Source: Gemmatimonadales bacterium (GTDB lineage Bacteria; Gemmatimonadota; Gemmatimonadetes; Palauibacterales; Palauibacteraceae). From it: a stretch of 64,000 bases of DNA. Shown one piece after another: positions 1-6,980 of this stretch; the first letter of the stretch is position 1, and every line of letters starts with the position of its first letter. The stretch covers positions 1 through 64,000 of the forward strand of contig VXOJ01000032.1 in assembly GCA_009840115.1 (NCBI GenBank), in the 5' to 3' direction. Below the pieces are notes generated by a model, which did not search any database, was not told the DNA's origin, and saw only the letters and a program-made list of their open reading frames with translations. Both the position numbers and the translations under genes were made by a program.

Positions 1-1
1 C

Positions 2-79
2 CGCTTCACCACCGCCCTCCAGCTATCCTTCGCCGGCTCCCCCAAGGCCGCCCGCCCCGCAACCCCGCCAGTGCCCTAA
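2..79 (+). CDS. C-terminal tail of a protein starting before the window (possible outer-membrane beta-barrel)
   Basis: One plus-strand frame stays open from the window edge to a TAA and reads RFTTALQLSFAGSPKAARPA and then a short Pro-rich tail. The alternating hydrophobic pattern TALQLSF resembles a last beta strand of a TonB-dependent or similar barrel, but only 25 residues are visible, so neither the family nor even the coding status is secure. Nothing recognisable lies between this stop and the toxin gene that follows. Confidence 0.3.
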   Translation, partial: RFTTALQLSFAGSPKAARPATPPVP

Positions 80-225
80 CCGGCCGAGCACATCCGGCGT
101 CGGGCCAGACCTGGATGAGTTTCTCTTGCATCGAGGCAAACAAGTTGACACTCCGAACAGTTCAGCAGAGAATGCGCAGCGAGCGATGCGCCAGATTCCC
201 CATGTGACCAGTCGATGGAAATGCG

Positions 226-555
226 TTGGAACTTGCGTTCGAGTCCCAAGAGATCCGCGCGATATGTGAGCAACAGCACGTCGCAATTGAAGAACTTGGC
301 CCGGTGGTTGCCGCAGCCCTTCAGCGTCGCCTCGCCGACCTCCAAGCTGCCTCATCACCTCTGGACGTACCGCTCGGTCGCCTCCTCCTCTCCAAATCGA
401 CCTCAAGGCCAATCATGGCATTGCCCCTAGTGAACGGACACCGGCTTGTGTTCACTTCGAACCACGTCAACGACCCCGTCACCAGCGCCGGCACTATCGA
501 TCTACAGCACATCACCAGGCTCAGGGTCCTCGGCGTCGAGGTGTGCGATGAATAA
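226..555 (+). CDS. HigB/RelE-like toxin of a type II toxin-antitoxin pair
   Basis: A 109-residue basic/acidic small protein starting at a TTG. Its layout (start MELAFES, a central stretch with A-LQRRLADLQAA, then a beta-rich part with GHRLVF and a final RLRVLGVEV) follows the HigB/ParE/RelE fold found in front of HigA-type antitoxin genes. Family members are ribosome-dependent or free mRNA interferases. The stop overlaps the next start by 8 bases, giving the toxin-first order typical of higBA. An ATG 13 bases upstream is in another frame. Low G+C relative to the rest of the window points to acquisition. The assignment rests on pattern and context, not on visible catalytic residues. Confidence 0.6.
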   Translation: MELAFESQEIRAICEQQHVAIEELGPVVAAALQRRLADLQAASSPLDVPLGRLLLSKSTSRPIMALPLVNGHRLVFTSNHVNDPVTSAGTIDLQHITRLRVLGVEVCDE

Positions 556-1639
556 ACACTCACCGTTCGAGCCTGATTGGACCTCTCCGCCAGGGGATAC
601 GATAGCCGAGATCCTCGCTTCGCGGCGAATGTCCGTAGATGAGCTTGCTCGCAGGGCTGATTGTACATCGGATAGGATTCGTGCAATTATCGAAGGTCGC
701 GCAACGATCACTATCGTTCTTGCCCGACACTTTGAGAAGATCCTTGGTTCTTCTAGAGAGTTCTGGATGTCACGGGACTTCCACTACCGGCAACAGGTGT
801 CTCGGCTCCGTGGAGATCCGGAGGCATGGCTTCGTCAACTCCCCGTCGCCGACATGGTTCGCTTCGGATGGATAACGGCGCCTCCGCACCCCGAGCACGA
901 AGTCGCCACCTGCCTGCAGTTCTTCGATGTTTCTAGCGTGCAGGCGTGGCATACCAAGTATGCTGCAATCCTTGACGAAGCCAATTTTCGACAATCTCGA
1001 ACACTCGAATCGTGGCCGGCGGCGACTGCTGCCTGGTTGCGTCGAGGCGAGATCGAGGCTGACGCCATAGACTGCGCAGGTTGGGATCCTCACGGTTTTC
1101 GACTTGCTCTGCAGGAGGCGAGGAATCTGACGCGACTCAAGGAACCGCGGACCTTTGTCCCTCGGCTACGGGCGCTGTCCGCTGAGCACGGCGTTGCCGT
1201 TACTGTAGTGAGGGCACCGGCAGGCTGCCGCGCCAGCGGTGCTACTCGGTTTGTTTCGAGCGACAAAGCACTGTTACTCCTGAGTTTTCGATACCGTTCT
1301 GACGATCACTTCTGGTTTTCGTTCTTCCACGAAGCTGGCCATCTCCTGTTACACGGCCAACAAGATTGGGTGGTAGAGACAGCTAACGCAGTGTCGGACG
1401 ATCGCGAGCGGGAAGCGAATAGGTTTGCGGAGCAGCTACTGATTCCAGAGAGTCTACAGCAGGAGTTCCGGGAACTTGATGGCAGCCACCGGGCAGTGAT
1501 TCGTTTTGCTCGACGAGCGAGGGTGTCACCTGGAATCGTAGTTGGCCAACTGCAGCATCACGGCCTCATCCCACATTCCACTCTCAACCGACTCAAAAGA
1601 CGGTTCACCTGGGAACAGCTCAGCCACGAAACGGTTTGA
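548..1639 (+). CDS. HigA-type HTH antitoxin fused to ImmA/IrrE zinc metallopeptidase domain
   Basis: 363 residues. Residues about 5-80 are a HigA-like helix-turn-helix domain (SPPGDTIAEILASRRMS, then ELARRADCTSDRIRAIIEG and REFWM). The C-terminal half is an ImmA/IrrE peptidase domain with the zinc motif HEAGH at about residues 261-265 followed by EREANRFAEQLLIP, the usual downstream glutamate region. The ATG at 548 is preferred because the HTH consensus begins immediately after it and it overlaps the toxin stop. Such fusions act as self-contained regulators: the HTH represses the operon and the peptidase may cleave the antitoxin or a partner when triggered. The last 20 bases overlap the end of the convergent gene on the other strand. 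Confidence 0.8.
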   Translation: MNKHSPFEPDWTSPPGDTIAEILASRRMSVDELARRADCTSDRIRAIIEGRATITIVLARHFEKILGSSREFWMSRDFHYRQQVSRLRGDPEAWLRQLPVADMVRFGWITAPPHPEHEVATCLQFFDVSSVQAWHTKYAAILDEANFRQSRTLESWPAATAAWLRRGEIEADAIDCAGWDPHGFRLALQEARNLTRLKEPRTFVPRLRALSAEHGVAVTVVRAPAGCRASGATRFVSSDKALLLLSFRYRSDDHFWFSFFHEAGHLLLHGQQDWVVETANAVSDDREREANRFAEQLLIPESLQQEFRELDGSHRAVIRFARRARVSPGIVVGQLQHHGLIPHSTLNRLKRRFTWEQLSHETV

Positions 1640-2558
1640 ACGTGGCGGGACTCTTGTTCCAATTACACAATGCATCTTCGAGCACCTGAAAGCCAACGTT
1701 CAATGCTCGATTGAGTTCGTCGAGGTATGCTTCGAGGGTTACTGGCGGTATAGGTGCCGTCGGACTACCGTCGAATAGGAGGCGTGCTCCCTGAAGAGGG
1801 CCCGTAGAGTTGGCGAGGTATGCCGAGGATGGGGCTATCTTAGCCAAGTTGAGCTTGCCGATCATCGCCAAGTACTCGAACCTAGCGAGACGACCGAAGC
1901 TGGCCACTGCATCCATGGATTGGTATAACACGTGGAATGCATGGCCCGGGTCACCGTCCGCAGCGTCCAACGCTGCACGCACGCGATTCACGTGATTCCC
2001 TAGCGGAACGATCCAGTCGACATATGTCGCTATCGCCGACCCCGTGCCCTTCAAAGAATAGGCGTCGAGGCTCTGATACTTACGGTGGTTGCCGAATCCA
2101 CCAGAGGATCGTCCGATACGAGCTTGGTTTGCCGCCAACCAAACACGAAAACCATCGGGATTCGCGCTCGTGCTCGCCCAATCCCAGAGATTCTCGGCTC
2201 CAAGTGCTCCGTAGACGTCCCTAAGGTACTGCCATTTGCCGCTCCGGTGTTTTCCGAAGTGAACAAAGAGAAAGACAAGCCAGAATGCTTCGTCGAGATT
2301 GCCCGCTCGTTGGTGAAGAATGGCAGCCCTTAGCGGGTCAAAGAGATCTTCGGAAGGATCGATTCGCCGCGGCGAAATGTCGCCCTCCCGGATTCGCTCA
2401 ACGAACTGGATCCGCCGGCGACTCTCCACAAGCTGCGCTACGAACACCGTCAACGTCTCGCAATCACCAAGACCGGGCAATCTCCGCACATCACGATCAA
2501 AATCGATCAGCGCCTGTCGAAGTTGTCCGGCCGCATCCAGATCCCGTGACCTGATCAA
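1620..2558 (-). CDS. alpha-glutamyl/putrescinyl-thymine pyrophosphorylase clade 3-like protein
   Basis: 312 residues. Recognised from family-typical blocks: AAILHQRAGNLDEAFWLVFL followed by VHFGKH (about 95-120), RDVYGALG, the block FGNHRKYQSLDA (about 165-176), and the tail LEDALCNWNKSP. The family was defined by comparative genomics of phages that make alpha-glutamyl- or alpha-putrescinylthymine: pyrophosphorylated 5-hydroxymethyl-dU in DNA is attacked by an amine with loss of pyrophosphate. Clade 3 members also occur on bacterial chromosomes, where the substrate is not known. The start ATG overlaps the stop of the upstream glycosylase-like gene (ATGA), so the two are translationally coupled. 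No phage structural genes are near. Function in this host is inferred; family membership is judged by eye. Confidence 0.7.
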   Translation of the reverse strand: MIRSRDLDAAGQLRQALIDFDRDVRRLPGLGDCETLTVFVAQLVESRRRIQFVERIREGDISPRRIDPSEDLFDPLRAAILHQRAGNLDEAFWLVFLFVHFGKHRSGKWQYLRDVYGALGAENLWDWASTSANPDGFRVWLAANQARIGRSSGGFGNHRKYQSLDAYSLKGTGSAIATYVDWIVPLGNHVNRVRAALDAADGDPGHAFHVLYQSMDAVASFGRLARFEYLAMIGKLNLAKIAPSSAYLANSTGPLQGARLLFDGSPTAPIPPVTLEAYLDELNRALNVGFQVLEDALCNWNKSPATFKPFRG

Positions 2559-3352
2559 GAGGATGCCCCGCCAAGACCGCGGGCTATCCAGCAGCGAATG
2601 GCATCTCGCGCTCCATTAGTGACTCCAAAACTGCTCTGGAGGTTGTGGTTGAACCCCAGGACGACGATTCGATGGTCGAGACGCGTTTCACCGAGAGTTT
2701 CCACCACACCATGGTAGGCGAAACCAGGGACAACTGAACCATTCTTCCGCGGTAGTGACCAACTTGGCATTTCCTCGGAACTCAGAATAACGTTGAACAC
2801 ATTCTCAAAGTAGGTGACGACTGAGCGTCCGTTCAAGATAAGCACACGAATCGGCGAACCGCGCAACAAACGACTGAGTGCAATGGCGCCCACCTGTAGT
2901 AAAGCAGAACGGTGAGGGGCTGCTAGATGTCCCCATTTACACGACGTCGCATAAGGGACCAGATCCAAATGACAAAGTCCACCGTCACCAAAGTACGAGA
3001 CTCCAGTACCATGCAGAAGACGATCAAGTACACGAAACCAGCGGTTATAGGGATTGCGTTCGAAATACGTGTGACAATACAGAACCATTTCCCGTATGTG
3101 GTGCACATCGACTTCGCCCCAAGAACTAAGCCTCAGTGATGTTAATGTATGAAACCGCCTCGAAGGACCGCCCAGTTCTTTCCCCGCCGGGTCGACGAAT
3201 TCGCGATTGCTTGGGTTCAGTCCTACGGTTGCCACATGCGACTGCATGGGATCGCCAAAAGCCGGCACCGGGCTACTCCACGGGATCACGCCGACATCGT
3301 CGAACGTCTCGGTATCGAGCAAATCAATTAGCGTCACAAACTCTCGATGCAT
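2555..3352 (-). CDS. uracil-DNA glycosylase-fold protein of a putative thymine-modification cassette
   Basis: 265 residues. Shows the UDG superfamily pattern: a strand ending in motif GLNPSNREF (GLNPS at residues 44-48, the place of the water-activating/binding loop), a middle strand HLDLVPYAT, another strand RVLILNGRSV, and a late loop GFNHNLQSS that sits where family enzymes carry the HPS-type motif II. No Fe-S cysteine pattern is seen, unlike family 4/5 enzymes. It may recognise or remove a modified pyrimidine, or simply bind modified bases. It starts one base after the stop of the thymidylate-synthase-like gene and overlaps the pyrophosphorylase-like gene downstream, so all three are probably one transcript. 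Reaction unknown. Confidence 0.6.
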   Translation of the reverse strand: MHREFVTLIDLLDTETFDDVGVIPWSSPVPAFGDPMQSHVATVGLNPSNREFVDPAGKELGGPSRRFHTLTSLRLSSWGEVDVHHIREMVLYCHTYFERNPYNRWFRVLDRLLHGTGVSYFGDGGLCHLDLVPYATSCKWGHLAAPHRSALLQVGAIALSRLLRGSPIRVLILNGRSVVTYFENVFNVILSSEEMPSWSLPRKNGSVVPGFAYHGVVETLGETRLDHRIVVLGFNHNLQSSFGVTNGARDAIRCWIARGLGGASS

Positions 3353-3353
3353 T

Positions 3354-4349
3354 TCATCTCCACGAGTTCAAGTTCTCGTATTGTTCCGCAGCGTCCACGA
3401 GCGACCGTATCTTGCTGTCAAGAAAAGGATAATAGCTCGCGGAGTGGAATGCATCGCGAAGAGCCCGTGCCTCCTCGATGTTCCGGGCCTTATAGATACG
3501 AAGGAAATCGAGGAGCCGAAGCAGGTCACACCAATACGGATCAAGCCCCTTAAGGTCAGATACCGCAAGGGGCTGTCCACGACGACAGGACCGCTCAGCC
3601 TTGAGTAGAGACTTGATCCCAAACCACGGACTACCCTGAGGCATCGACGGCATCGGCTGCGTGGATTGCCAACCTTCGCTGAGAAACTGCTCAGCCATGT
3701 CGCGATGGGATGTGTAGAGATGTAGACTGCCGACGATGTGCTTGTAGGAGCCGAGGTCAATGTTAAGATTGCGGGCGATGATTTCTTGGAGCATGGTGAA
3801 ACAGAACACATCGTGCGGAAGACCAGTATATGCATCGTTTGATCGCATATACGTTAACATATGGAGTAAGCCATCGCGACGTAAGAACTGTATCGTGCAG
3901 GTGCATGGAATGTCGTTGGCCTCAGCGACGAGGTCACTTGCGCGAAACAGCTGGATAACGGCCCGCCGAGAATGGCGATGGCTGCGAAGTCTGTTGAGGA
4001 CATTTGTGATTTGATCATGTCCTTGCTCAGCATGGAGCCGCGGACCATAGGCACCAAAGATGCGGTCATCGTCGGAGAACTGTCTATAGGCAGGTATGTA
4101 ATACTCGATGAAGTGCAGATCGTCGCGACCGGACAGGTACCAGCAGAGTTCGCCAAGGCAGCTGAAGGGCCTTCCCCGCGTCTCTGTGCGGCTCAACCGC
4201 GCGCGGGGATTCTGAAGTTCCAGGAGGACGCCGGTTACTTCTGTTGCCGGCCCCTTGCTAGGCGCAATGTCGACACCGGCGGAGAGGATGTCTTGGAAGA
4301 CGCCGCGTAGCAGGTCGTCTAGCGTAGGAAAGGAGTGCCGATGTTCGAT
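3354..4349 (-). CDS. thymidylate synthase-like pyrimidine C5-methyl/hydroxymethyltransferase
   Basis: Family signatures: NPRARLSRTETRG near the N-terminus, GELCWYLSG, the catalytic-cysteine block IPCTCTIQF, RSNDAYTGLPHDVF and a late GSLHLY. These place it in the ThyA/dUMP-dCMP hydroxymethylase family. The first ATG/GTG/TTG in frame is a TTG at 4196, but it lies inside the conserved block; clearly homologous sequence (FPTLDDLLRGVFQDIL, then EVTGVLLELQ) continues upstream to about 4337. Between the upstream stop and 4196 no ordinary start codon exists, only CTG (4313) or ATC (4349), so a non-standard start or a damaged 5' end is likely; 4349 is given as the outer limit. It heads the cassette and could make a 5-hydroxymethyl or methyl pyrimidine nucleotide for the two genes after it. 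Confidence 0.75.
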   Translation of the reverse strand: MEHRHSFPTLDDLLRGVFQDILSAGVDIAPSKGPATEVTGVLLELQNPRARLSRTETRGRPFSCLGELCWYLSGRDDLHFIEYYIPAYRQFSDDDRIFGAYGPRLHAEQGHDQITNVLNRLRSHRHSRRAVIQLFRASDLVAEANDIPCTCTIQFLRRDGLLHMLTYMRSNDAYTGLPHDVFCFTMLQEIIARNLNIDLGSYKHIVGSLHLYTSHRDMAEQFLSEGWQSTQPMPSMPQGSPWFGIKSLLKAERSCRRGQPLAVSDLKGLDPYWCDLLRLLDFLRIYKARNIEEARALRDAFHSASYYPFLDSKIRSLVDAAEQYENLNSWR

Positions 4350-4414
4350 TGGTGGTCGTCCTGTAGTCGGGAGGCGGCTGTTCTGCCGAGATTTGGTTAG
4401 CTAAGGCAGGTAAC

Positions 4415-4630
4415 CTACGGTCCGGTAGGCTTGCCCGCGTCACGCTGCTCGTCTTCCCACCGCTTAGCGGCATCGGGGGTCGTTCTGCGGCCGACCTGCT
4501 TGATGTGCCCCTTGCGATCCAACTCACGCTGGTGTTCCTGTTCACGGCGCTCGAGGTCGTTCGTGATCCCTGTATGGATAATCTTGTTCCCGCGCTTGAA
4601 ATGGTACTTATAGGTATCGCGATTCGTCAC
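4415..4630 (-). CDS. small GIY-YIG-like protein
   Basis: 71 residues starting at GTG with a GGAG about 9 bases upstream. It reads YKYHFKRGNKIIHTGITNDL then ERREQEH, which matches the core of compact GIY-YIG domains (Tyr, the GIT in place of YIG, then Arg and a Glu/His-containing helix). The usual catalytic glutamate region is shortened, so nuclease activity is doubtful. It lies upstream of the thymidylate-synthase-like gene on the same strand, about 65 bases before its earliest possible start, and may belong to the same transcript. Confidence 0.6.
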   Translation of the reverse strand: MTNRDTYKYHFKRGNKIIHTGITNDLERREQEHQRELDRKGHIKQVGRRTTPDAAKRWEDEQRDAGKPTGP

Positions 4631-4728
4631 GTCTCACGCTCCGTTTCTAAGATGATTAGTTTGCATCGGCGAAGCGACGCCGGCATCGTCAGAAGCTCGT
4701 GCTTCACTGACGTCCTTGGCATCTACAG

Positions 4729-4917
4729 CTAGCCTCTCGGCAGGTCGTTCAGAATTCGCGCAGCTTTCGCGAGCGCGTGCTGGTCTAGGGCGATCTCGCC
4801 GTGACGTCCCATCCGTAGGTTGGTCAGGGCTGCGACAAGAGCCCGAACGGCCTCGATTAGCTGGATCTTCTCTTGCCAGCATCCGGCACAGTGGTCTTCG
4901 AGATCATGGGGCTTCAT
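4729..4917 (-). CDS. hypothetical small protein with one Cys pair
   Basis: 62 residues: MKPHDLEDHCAGCWQEK then a helical, Leu/Ala-rich body (IEAVRALVAALTNL). The start at 4917 is chosen over the ATG at 4944 because AAGGAG lies at good spacing before it. The HCAGC near the N-terminus could bind a metal only with help from other chains. Same strand as the neighbours, 98 bases upstream of the GIY-YIG-like gene. No family recognised. Confidence 0.5.
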   Translation of the reverse strand: MKPHDLEDHCAGCWQEKIQLIEAVRALVAALTNLRMGRHGEIALDQHALAKAARILNDLPRG

Positions 4918-4944
4918 CCGCCGCTCCTTCCAGACGCGAGCCAT

Positions 4945-5313
4945 GTTGCAAAGAGAAAGAATAGATTCCGCGGCGGCAGTCCCGCCATCATTCGATCGTC
5001 GTCGCGCTGCGGTTCGTAAAGCACTCTGTTCTCTCCTCGGCTAGCTAGGACAACCTCCTGGTCCCACTGTATGCTCGAAACAACGTCCGGAGCGGCGAAG
5101 CGGGAGGACCGCGCTTTGTCCTTCGTAGAAAGGAAGCGACAGACCTCTGACCCGTCCCTCGGGGGTTGGCGGCGCGAAGGATACTCGCCTGTCGTGTTCC
5201 GCTCAAGCCCGCCGTCTGCCTGCGCTACCCTCCGTGTGGACTACCCGCAGTCCCGACCAATCGACACTTTCTCGCGTTGGGTTGGGAGGCGGCTGCTACC
5301 AAGACCGCGTGGG
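4945..5313. other. 369-base spacer without a recognisable gene
   Basis: Six-frame reading shows no credible start with a Shine-Dalgarno and no familiar protein motif. No strong hairpin followed by T's is visible. It separates the Pro-rich gene from the small CxxC-type gene inside the accessory island and may contain the promoter for the downstream array. Confidence 0.4.
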
Positions 5314-5517
5314 TTAGTTGGACTTGTTGTCGGATCCTTCGGATGGCGCAGGGGGAGGCGCCTCTTCTGATGTGGGCTCCACATATCGCTTGGCCGGCTC
5401 GGGAGGTGCAGAGTCCTTCACCGGCGCGGGATCGCCTACTGTATCGCCGCCATACCTAGGCTGGGGTTTCTGCGGCGGTGGCCTCGGCGGCGATTTGTCG
5501 CTTCCCTTCTTTCCCAC
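5314..5517 (-). CDS. small proline-rich acidic protein
   Basis: 67 residues from a GTG that follows a strong GGAGG at 8 bases; that signal lies within the 3' end of the two-TM gene, so the reading frames overlap by about 60 bases and the pair is likely translationally coupled. Composition is SPPRPPPQKPQPRY near the start, then PVKDSAPPEPAKRY and an acidic/Pro tail. It looks disordered. A longer start (ATG at 5541) has no ribosome site. Function unknown; the coupling suggests it works with the membrane protein. Confidence 0.5.
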   Translation of the reverse strand: MGKKGSDKSPPRPPPQKPQPRYGGDTVGDPAPVKDSAPPEPAKRYVEPTSEEAPPPAPSEGSDNKSN

Positions 5518-6043
5518 GATACTTGACCTCCAGCAACTCATGAACGATTCGCGTGGTAGAGCTAAGGAGATCCGAATCGGTTGTCAACCTTGCCTGCTTG
5601 ATCCGCATGTTTAGGTGCCTACCAGCTTCTTCTAGGCGTTCAAAGCGGCGGCGGATCTCCTCGTCATCCGCGCCGTCTTTGTTCAAGTCGGACCAAAGGG
5701 TCTTCGTCTTGCTTGACAACTCCCACAACTCGGGGGTGATTGCGTCTAGCAGCAACCCCTTCTTGAGTGCGTCCTGGACCCACCCGCCGCTGTTCAGAAA
5801 CGCCGCGACGAGTACCGCCACAACGGCTGCGCCGGAGATGATCTCAGCTAGAACACCGGCTTCGATAAGGATGCCCACCGCTCCCAAGACGACGCTGGCG
5901 CCCGACGCAATCCACACCCATTTACGAAATTTGGCGTAAGCCGCGTTCGCCTCCGACGACAACCCGGAGTAGTAGCGAACACTCACCTCCGAATCACGCA
6001 GCCGCTCCCATACATCGTTCCGTGTCTGTGGCGTGGGTTTCAT
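5456..6043 (-). CDS. two-TM membrane protein, SLATT-like
   Basis: 195 residues. An N-terminal amphipathic part (VSVRYYSGLSSEANAAYAKF) is followed by two close membrane segments at about residues 42-60 and 65-83 and then a long charged cytosolic tail with a predicted coiled region (RRRFERLEEAGRHLNMRI). This arrangement is that of SLATT-type effector proteins, which are thought to form pores in nucleotide-signalling defence systems. ATG 6043 is chosen over 6064 because GGGAGG lies 9 bases before it. No sensor nucleotidyltransferase is visible beside it, so a defence role is only suggested by the island context. Confidence 0.5.
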   Translation of the reverse strand: MKPTPQTRNDVWERLRDSEVSVRYYSGLSSEANAAYAKFRKWVWIASGASVVLGAVGILIEAGVLAEIISGAAVVAVLVAAFLNSGGWVQDALKKGLLLDAITPELWELSSKTKTLWSDLNKDGADDEEIRRRFERLEEAGRHLNMRIKQARLTTDSDLLSSTTRIVHELLEVKYRGKEGKRQIAAEATAAETPA

Positions 6044-6458
6044 GATGGCAGCCTCCCGCCTCAAGCCGAACCGAAACCTTTACCGATCTTTATCATGTTA
6101 GCGGGCGGCTGGATGGCGCAAACGACGCGGCACAGGAGAACCGCACCTCGCGCGGAACTAGGCCTGCGGGTCCGGTCCGCCGTGCTCCCGCCTCTACCTG
6201 CCGCTCCACCGCCTCGACGATCCTGCATATCAGGTACACCGCCCGCACACCAGAGGCGGTCCAAACACGGCGACGGCAAGGCTGAGCCACATGACGTTGC
6301 CGTTCGCGCTCTCTGCCGACAAGGCGAAAGCGCCGATCCCACCGCTGACTAGCCTGTCCTGATTCGGAGATGGCGCGACAAAGACGGATACCCCTGTGGG
6401 ATCGAAGTCTGAGCAAGGATGGCCGGACCACGGGAGCAACACCATGACCTAGGGGGAC
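6044..6458. other. gene-poor stretch at the edge of the accessory island
   Basis: No frame in this stretch shows a plausible protein. Short hydrophobic scraps on the minus strand around 6230-6445 (LAVAVFGPPLV) could be remains of a membrane protein but have no usable start or continuity. Confidence 0.4.
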
Positions 6459-6557
6459 ATGCTTCACCGGCATCGATTGCGACTGATGGCGCTGGCCGAG
6501 CGGTCGGGGAACGTGCGGCAGACGTGCCAGGTGCTGGAGATACACCGCTTGACGTAA
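6459..6557 (+). pseudogene. N-terminal scrap of an IS-type transposase/HTH protein
   Basis: An ATG-started frame of 32 residues reads HRHRLRLMALAERSGNVRQT then CQVLEIHRLT before a TAA. The pattern LMALAERSGNV--TC--L-I-R matches the first helix-turn-helix of IS481/IS3-like transposases and related HTH proteins (usually GNV--TCR--GVSRTQFY). The frame stops exactly where the recognition helix should continue. No terminal inverted repeats or DDE part are seen. Confidence 0.45.
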
Positions 6558-6980
6558 CGACCCGTGGCGCGGGGCCGGGGAATCCGACACGATGCCGCAA
6601 TCTCCACGACATTTCGCACGATCCGCCTAGATTCCTGTCCTTTGGTGGCGGGTTCTATTCAACATACCGAAGGCCACGGACGGAGTACGCCAGTCTGCCG
6701 CGGCCCGTACCTCGTGCGCGGCCGATGGCGGGTTTACGACCGCCGCCCTGTCTTCTCTATCGCGGAGCGGGGACACCACGGCGGCGACGAGAGAGGTTCC
6801 AACTTGAGGTCGCAGGCGGTCGAGGGACGTATGCGCAGCGCTGCTCGCTGGCCTTCGCTGTCGGCCGCGCTCGGATGGGCCGCTCGCCGCGCAGGCGGTG
6901 ACCGGCGAACCCAGCTCTCTCAGCCGGAGTATGGAGGTGAGAACGCTGGTCGACGCGGCGGATCTAGGCCGGGTCGCGCG
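6558..6980. other. intergenic debris before the dihydropyrimidinase-like gene
   Basis: 423 bases without a supported gene. One plus-strand frame has coding-like composition (SAAARTSCAADGGF) but is broken by stops; it could be the remnant of a decayed gene. No clear terminator for the minus-strand gene ending at 6981 is visible. Confidence 0.4.
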
